Positions 42,301 through 46,023 of a stretch of 46,023 bases of DNA are shown here, piece by piece. The translations under genes and the position numbers were made by a program. How positions within the stretch are numbered: the first letter of the stretch is position 1; each line of letters starts with the position of its first letter. The stretch covers positions 1-46,023 of the IMG/VR virus record IMGVR_UViG_3300037189_007830. One strand, 5' to 3'. A model generated the notes under the pieces. It made no database searches, was not told the DNA's origin, and saw nothing but the letters and a program-made list of their open reading frames with translations. This DNA is from a virus.

Positions 42301-43938
42301 TTCTCCACCAGTTAAATAGATAGATCCAGCATAATCCGAATCTTGAACATCTCCAGTAGTGAGTTTTACATCTCCACTCGGTTGCAAAGTTTGATTATCT
42401 GAACGGATTTCAATAGTAGAGGTTGAGTTCAATCCAGATACTGAAAATTGAACATTCTTAGACAGATCAGTCACATTAAGTGGACCTGTCATAGTGTCGC
42501 CAGCTTTATCTACTTTTAAATCTAAAGCATCTTGTGTATCATTTGAAATAGGTTTATCTAAGTCTGAAGTATTGTCAACATTACCAAGACCTATATCATT
42601 AGGAGAAACATAGTCTGTAACTTGAAGCCAGTTTCCCGGATAAGCAGGGGGTGGGTATCCAGCAGCTCCTATAAAATTGATCATTCTAAAAGATGCGCCA
42701 TTAAACATTACACCGTCACCGACAGCATAAGTCGTACCATTATTGTAATCGCCTGTCCAGTTAACATCTGTGATTAGATCTAATGCGTTTTGCGTAGCAG
42801 TTGAAATTGGTTTGTTTAAATCTGAAGTATTGTCTACGTTACCCAATCCAACTTGACCGGCTGTTACGCTGTGTGGATTAGCTGTACTAGCAATGTGAGA
42901 GTCAATATCTGCGTGAGTGTTTGTACCTATGTTATTTAATAAAGTGTGATCGGTAATACCTTGAGAAACTTCAATGTAACTCACTCCAGACCATCTATAT
43001 ATTTTGTTAGTATCTTGTGCTAAATAAATAACCCCAGCATCACCAATTAAGGGAAATGAAGAAAGATCGGCAAACTCCAACACGTCATCAACGTAAGACG
43101 GCAAGTAGCTGGAATCAATTTTTGAAGATCCGTTTAATCCGACATATCCATTCGGTTGATTTTTTTCAGAAGTATTTTGTTTTGCATTTAATGCGGTTTG
43201 AGTGGCTGTTGATATAGGTTTGTTAGCGTCGCTTGTATTGTCTACGTTTGATAAACCTACTGAAGACTTATCGAGAGTTTGCCAAGATTTATCCCCTCTC
43301 CAATACTGAGAAGTCGTTCCACCAGTAATTAAAGGCTCTTTCCCGTTTAATGCAGTTTGAGTAGCACTGCTTATTGGTTTATTAATGTCTGAAGTGTTAT
43401 CGACATCACTAAGACCTAAACCGCTTTTAGTAAGAACCACATCTCCAGTTTGAGTATTAACCGAAGTTACTGCTCCTACCGAAGGGTCTACAGTAAAATC
43501 TACCGTATTAGTTGTACTATTTCCTGTAATTATAACACTACCATCGCTTGATGAAAATATTAGTTTATCAACGTCAGCTAGGTCGTCGCCGGAAGGAACA
43601 TCTATTGATTCAATAGCAGACCCTCCGGCATTACTAAAAGACGCAGCAATTACCTTTATCGGACTAGAGTTCAAAGATTCATATACAGTACACTCAATCT
43701 TAATATGGTCATAACTTGAAATATTAACCAAAGTATTACTTGATCCTACGACAGTTTTTAATTCAGTAAATCCAGTCTGACCTATGATTCTTCCGCTGAC
43801 AATAACTGTGTTTAATACTCCGGCATTTTCTACGATAATTCTGAGTTTAGTTTCATCCGAAATATCATAAACGTCAAGAACACCAGCAGAACTAACTGGA
43901 ACAATTATGTTGAGTTTAATATCGTCATAACTTTTCAT
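39388..43938 (-). CDS. giant tail fibre / spike protein with beta-helix
   Basis: A 1516-residue receptor-binding-type protein. N-terminal beta domains (1-160) lead to four pseudo-repeats with GLSDVDNTSDINKPISSATQ at about 171 and related copies near 228, 361 and 446. A module SSKIDSSYLPSYVDDVLEFA to NKIYRWSGVSY lies near 265-325. KAGDTMTGPL motifs follow, then a right-handed beta-helix-like part at about 625-800, introduced by NRPYATIAAALTVAVNN and LLPGTYAE. The C terminus holds LSNDDHAQYHTDARGDARYQ and a beta domain. No polysaccharide lyase catalytic set was identified. It probably binds or probes the host surface. Confidence 0.8.
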   Translation of the reverse strand: MKSYDDIKLNIIVPVSSAGVLDVYDISDETKLRIIVENAGVLNTVIVSGRIIGQTGFTELKTVVGSSNTLVNISSYDHIKIECTVYESLNSSPIKVIAASFSNAGGSAIESIDVPSGDDLADVDKLIFSSSDGSVIITGNSTTNTVDFTVDPSVGAVTSVNTQTGDVVLTKSGLGLSDVDNTSDINKPISSATQTALNGKEPLITGGTTSQYWRGDKSWQTLDKSSVGLSNVDNTSDANKPISTATQTALNAKQNTSEKNQPNGYVGLNGSSKIDSSYLPSYVDDVLEFADLSSFPLIGDAGVIYLAQDTNKIYRWSGVSYIEVSQGITDHTLLNNIGTNTHADIDSHIASTANPHSVTAGQVGLGNVDNTSDLNKPISTATQNALDLITDVNWTGDYNNGTTYAVGDGVMFNGASFRMINFIGAAGYPPPAYPGNWLQVTDYVSPNDIGLGNVDNTSDLDKPISNDTQDALDLKVDKAGDTMTGPLNVTDLSKNVQFSVSGLNSTSTIEIRSDNQTLQPSGDVKLTTGDVQDSDYAGSIYLTGGENVDGNPANIILTAGQSVGTGANGSIILDSKNVVYLNQNATGSIDASSHRIQNVEDPQADQDAATRKWVDEMSAIDNVIFTSPTANAAIADGSLNRPYATIAAALTVAVNNNVIALLPGTYAEPTVVIPSSLSYFSIQGFSAINTIVLNGMSYIAPASNIDVSFQKINIGTLTLNASSAINGLVTLKQTVVEYNRQDTNNNVFSITTESTVTGGTIAGGNNNFSECLLTVSLDVNDGLVIFENTKFIANVEAYGTSLIRILDCELLGATEFVNGNTVLINSPSIEIDTASDALGNLTGNYTKILLANIPLTNITQSSATPGQIISWNGSAWVPTTASFSSAWGSITGTLSAQTDLQSALDDKVAKAGDTMTGTLDFDFSAGPITSTITIADDNIVIAYQDPSGPTDFTTDIIGGNVSTINNTTGANTSVDPGSIFLYDDGVGTAHIPTVDAEVTTKKYVDDQDALKEDVANKSTDGTLASNSNTLYPSEQAVKTYVDNLSFNVNQVYLDTKEPTGFVNRNHSTISFDDASRTFTIQPTSGSFDVYIRGTKYIKIVAENTVISTTNGNHYIYYNASGALTSTTIFTSDIIEQYAFVAIVYWNSDTGTHTYFAEERHGITMDGVTHSYLHTIFGARYLTGLALQGFTVDGAGNLNTEAQFTADGGNIRDEDILHELPPQTQIPIYYRQGLLWRKKTADAYPVIYSGSAGYTGANGRLPFNEFTGGAWQLTEVPSLDFVLVHLFATNDINNPIVGIQGIASYPTTSSARTNANLEISTLTGLPFAEFVPIGSVIFQTATGYTNATKSRVRSTDTGADYVDFRGTQLYTPAGEASSHGLLSGLSNDDHAQYHTDARGDARYQLKSAGDISETSFLLTNNQAVAANITGLAFNNAVTRSFTALISIYINATSSLYEQITIEGIQKGSSWDISVSNVGDNSGISFSITNAGQIQYTSINYTGFVSGVIKFRAITTSV

Positions 43939-43948
43939 AGTTCACTCC

Positions 43949-44209
43949 TTATTTTTCTATTTTCTTGGATAAAGATCTTCCAAAATACAATGAAGCACAG
44001 ATGATTAACAATTCTAAAGTGTTTTCAATATCAACACCATCTACAACTTTAGCGAACTTATTTAGTAAAGAAAGCATACACATAGTAAACGAAATTATCA
44101 ATAGCGTAAGAGATACGCTAGGTAATTTAGTTGTGGGATCTCTTAAGAATATAATAGGGAATCCTTGCTCTTGTAGTTCTTTTAGTTTAGCTTTTAATTT
44201 TTCTAACAT
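43949..44209 (-). CDS. small membrane protein, holin candidate
   Basis: Encodes 86 residues: an amphipathic Lys/Glu start, RDPTTKLPSVSLTLLIISFT, then two membrane helices (about 32-51 and 64-78, LELLIICASLYFGRSL) and a basic C terminus. Small size with two helices and charged ends suits a holin. RDPxTxKPSVSLTL-type proteins occur beside tail genes in other phages from memory, without experimental function. It is not adjacent to an endolysin here. Confidence 0.5.
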   Translation of the reverse strand: MLEKLKAKLKELQEQGFPIIFLRDPTTKLPSVSLTLLIISFTMCMLSLLNKFAKVVDGVDIENTLELLIICASLYFGRSLSKKIEK

Positions 44210-44481
44210 TATTTGTCGCCTATTTTTTTAGTTTTTCCCCAGAGATCTTTACAAGCCCAATACTGAGCACTCAACTTACTTTTCTTTTGATCGCAAGTGT
44301 GTCTAGCTCTAAATGATTTCTTAGCTTCCTTAGAATAATTGTGCTTATACCCTTCTGCTCCATAGTGTACTATTTTTTCTTTTCCATCTTCGCAAGCTTT
44401 TACCATTTTCTTTTTCCCCGGTCTAGTAGATTTTTTTGGAGAGTTACAAGATAAAAGCTCACGCAGTTTTTTAAATTTCAT
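44209..44481 (-). CDS. small basic Cys-containing phage protein
   Basis: Encodes 90 residues, Lys-rich. Characteristic segments are KACEDGKEKIVHYGAEGYKH, AKKSFRARHTCDQKKSKLSA and QYWACKDLW. The RARHxC and YWxCKxLW pattern recurs in a widespread family of uncharacterised phage proteins, from memory. ATG 44481 lies one base after the previous stop; an upstream TTG would overlap that gene. Cysteines may bind metal. Function unknown, probably virion-related. Confidence 0.55.
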   Translation of the reverse strand: MKFKKLRELLSCNSPKKSTRPGKKKMVKACEDGKEKIVHYGAEGYKHNYSKEAKKSFRARHTCDQKKSKLSAQYWACKDLWGKTKKIGDK

Positions 44482-44482
44482 A

Positions 44483-44656
44483 TTATTCTGAACATTTTTT
44501 ACAGCCAAGTTTTTCTTTTAATTTCTTAAAACGATTCTTTGGCGTAGATTTGATAAACTCTTTAGCAACCTTTTGAGATACTCCAGTTTTCTTAGCAACT
44601 TCGGGATCTTGTGCTGCTGCGTACATTAATCTTTGTTGCGCTTTAGACTTAATCAT
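44483..44656 (-). CDS. small DUF3008-like phage protein
   Basis: A 57-residue frame: SKAQQRLMYAAAQDPEVAKK then VSQKVAKEFIKSTPKNRFKK and a C-terminal GCKKCSE. The AQQ-x-LM helix followed by a vAkEf helix resembles small DUF3008-type proteins seen with phage structural genes. Its ATG overlaps the upstream stop and its TAA is one base from the next ATG, so it fits the operon exactly. Assigned from memory, moderate support. Confidence 0.55.
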   Translation of the reverse strand: MIKSKAQQRLMYAAAQDPEVAKKTGVSQKVAKEFIKSTPKNRFKKLKEKLGCKKCSE

Positions 44657-44997
44657 TTTACGATCCTTGCAGCAGCGTCAGCACGTTGTTGCTCTAAAGC
44701 CAAGTAGTCTTCTTCCGACAAGCTAAGTTCTTGTTCTAAAGCTTTTTGTCTAATGTGACGAAGTACTTTGAAGTCGCTTGCTGCCAAAAACTCAAGAGCT
44801 TCTTTGTTAATCGCCTCTTGATCCATCTTAGTTTGAACGCTTTCTTGTAATGCCTCTAGTTCTTCCATTGACGGCTGCAAAATGTTCTTGAAGTCCCAAC
44901 GAACAATAGAACCATCACACACGTTTAAACTGTCGTCTTCGTGACGATCAGCTTCATGTTGTTTTAAATACTCTTCAATTAATAACATTATATCCAT
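44653..44997 (-). CDS. hypothetical acidic protein in fibre operon
   Basis: Encodes 114 residues, helix-rich: an N-terminal EEYLKQHEADRHEDDSLNVC, a PSMEELEAL segment, and a C-terminal helix (SLSEEDYLALEQQRADAAAR). The PSxEEL pattern resembles short tail-fibre-assembly or XkdW-type proteins. AGAGG lies upstream of the ATG. No enzyme motif; a chaperone role is speculative. Confidence 0.5.
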   Translation of the reverse strand: MDIMLLIEEYLKQHEADRHEDDSLNVCDGSIVRWDFKNILQPSMEELEALQESVQTKMDQEAINKEALEFLAASDFKVLRHIRQKALEQELSLSEEDYLALEQQRADAAARIVK

Positions 44998-45006
44998 ATC
45001 TTACCT

Positions 45007-46023
45007 CTATTTTACTTTTTGAATTTTAACTTGAGCAAAAATATCATTCTCTGATGTTGAATCACTTACTCCGAATCCTTGAGTAGCAAAACCACTTGAA
45101 ACGTAATGTTGAAGTTCGAGAGTTTTTGCAGATGTTAAAGTAATTCTACCTTCAAGAATTGAATCAGTTTGACCTGATCCCATGTACGCCTTTGATCCAA
45201 CCAATAAAGTAGTTGAATCAGTAATGTTTCTTATTCTTAATTTATGAGCATTAGAATTAAAACATGGAGCAGATGCTAAGAAATCATAAGTTCCCGCAGG
45301 TAAAATAAATTGATTTGATGTTAATGATGTAATTATTCCAGTGTCATCAACTAATGTATTAAGTGTTCTCGTTGACCAAGTAGCAGTAACAGATGAGCCA
45401 CCAGCTGTTCCCACTGATTTAACGTCTTGTAGATAAGCAATTCTTGGCTGTAATTGAGGAACAGCCGCAAGAGTTGGAGACTTAGAAGCATTAATTACTA
45501 AGTAAGCACTTGATAAGGTAGCATTAGCAAAATCATCATTGATAAAATATCTATTATTTGTGCTTCCTGCTCTATCTAGTGCAGCATCTAATATTAAAAC
45601 ACCTGTATTTTCATTATAATCTTTTAATGAAAGACCTGTATTGATACTTACGTTCACAATTTGGTTATCTAAAGAAACTACACCCGTTTTACTAGTTGTT
45701 CTATATCCATTTACTTGAACGCCTTTAAACCCTTTGCCGATTTGAATAGCAACAATTGAAGGTGCTGCAGCCGTAGATGTTTGGTTGAATCCTCTTCCTG
45801 TGATTTGAATACCATTTACGTTCATATCACTAACTGACTGAGTTGGAGCTGTAGTTGTTTGAGTTTGAGTATTTGCACCCGCAGTCGCAGTAAATGTGAT
45901 GAATGTCCCAACTGGCGCATTTGCTAGTGTACTTAACGTGTAGCTTGTAGATGGAGCATAAACCAAAGAAGCTGTATCAGATGAGAATGAACTAATTGGT
46001 GAAACGATTTGATCCGCTTCAGC
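45007..46023 (-). CDS. beta-rich structural protein (5' end cut by window)
   Basis: The frame is open to the right edge, so the N terminus lies outside; an internal TTG at 45966 is not the true start. The visible part of about 338 residues is Thr/Ala/Ser-rich and beta-rich. The C-terminal 110 residues (FILPAGTYDFLASAPCFNSN, LTSAKTLELQHYV, DIFAQVKIQKV) form a TNF/C1q-like beta sandwich resembling the end of the small fibre protein at 31747-32364. The middle carries GFKGVQVNGYRTT strands. Likely a virion fibre or decoration protein. Confidence 0.6.
   Translation of the reverse strand, partial: AEADQIVSPISSFSSDTASLVYAPSTSYTLSTLANAPVGTFITFTATAGANTQTQTTTAPTQSVSDMNVNGIQITGRGFNQTSTAAAPSIVAIQIGKGFKGVQVNGYRTTSKTGVVSLDNQIVNVSINTGLSLKDYNENTGVLILDAALDRAGSTNNRYFINDDFANATLSSAYLVINASKSPTLAAVPQLQPRIAYLQDVKSVGTAGGSSVTATWSTRTLNTLVDDTGIITSLTSNQFILPAGTYDFLASAPCFNSNAHKLRIRNITDSTTLLVGSKAYMGSGQTDSILEGRITLTSAKTLELQHYVSSGFATQGFGVSDSTSENDIFAQVKIQKVK

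Noticed and set aside
1-46023. tRNA genes
   Set aside because: No intergenic space large enough holds a cloverleaf; the largest gap is about 62 bases.

Overview
The window is part of a double-stranded DNA tailed phage genome (or a very recent prophage). It is AT-rich and gene-dense, with almost no non-coding DNA. Genes overlap at ATGA or TAATG junctions and most have good GGAGG-type ribosome binding sites. No tRNA, rRNA, CRISPR array or insertion sequence was seen, and no gene-free stretch exceeds about 65 bases. A short-tailed (podovirus-like) virion is likely: there is a T7 gp12-like tail nozzle candidate, a connector candidate, several Ala/Gly-rich ejection-type proteins, one carrying a GH108 peptidoglycan hydrolase, and no tape measure, tail tube or baseplate genes. 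Signal peptides, the GH108 domain, a PhaR-like domain and strong Shine-Dalgarno use point to a Gram-negative, probably proteobacterial or related, host. This is an inference; the species cannot be named from the sequence.

Positions 1-18971 are all on the + strand and hold early and replication functions. The segment opens inside an rIIA-like GHKL ATPase gene followed by rIIB. A train of small overlapping genes follows, including a PhaR N-terminal-like protein and a small PD-(D/E)XK nuclease. Next comes a recombination-replication block: a RecB/Cas4-like nuclease, an IF2_N-like small protein, an ERF single-strand annealing protein, an AEP primase-helicase and a family B DNA polymerase. After that come accessory and nucleotide-metabolism genes: an Ala-rich repeat protein, a putative restriction-fold nuclease, an HTH plus DnaQ-like exonuclease, an HEIFH metallopeptidase, a dNMP kinase, a Hint-like protein, a zinc-ribbon protein and an HNH protein.

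Positions 16221-18114 form the most unusual stretch, an apparent cell-envelope cassette. It comprises a membrane-anchored metzincin-like protease, a ClpP-fold serine protease with a signal peptide and complete candidate triad, an N-anchored coiled-coil protein, and a protein with signal peptide, coiled coil and C-terminal membrane helix. Two unrecognised genes end the + strand block.

Positions 18933-46023 are all on the - strand and read toward the centre; they carry structural and lysis functions. In transcription order from the right edge they are: a partial fibre-type protein, four small proteins (one possible holin), a 1516-residue tail fibre/spike with a beta-helix, a series of fibre and Ig-like proteins, an acidic protein, a connector candidate, the nozzle, four ejection or structural proteins and an XhlA-like membrane protein. 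Terminase, portal, scaffold, major capsid and RNA polymerase genes were not recognised and presumably lie outside the window. The two blocks converge and overlap by 39 bases at 18933-18971, next to two inverted repeats.
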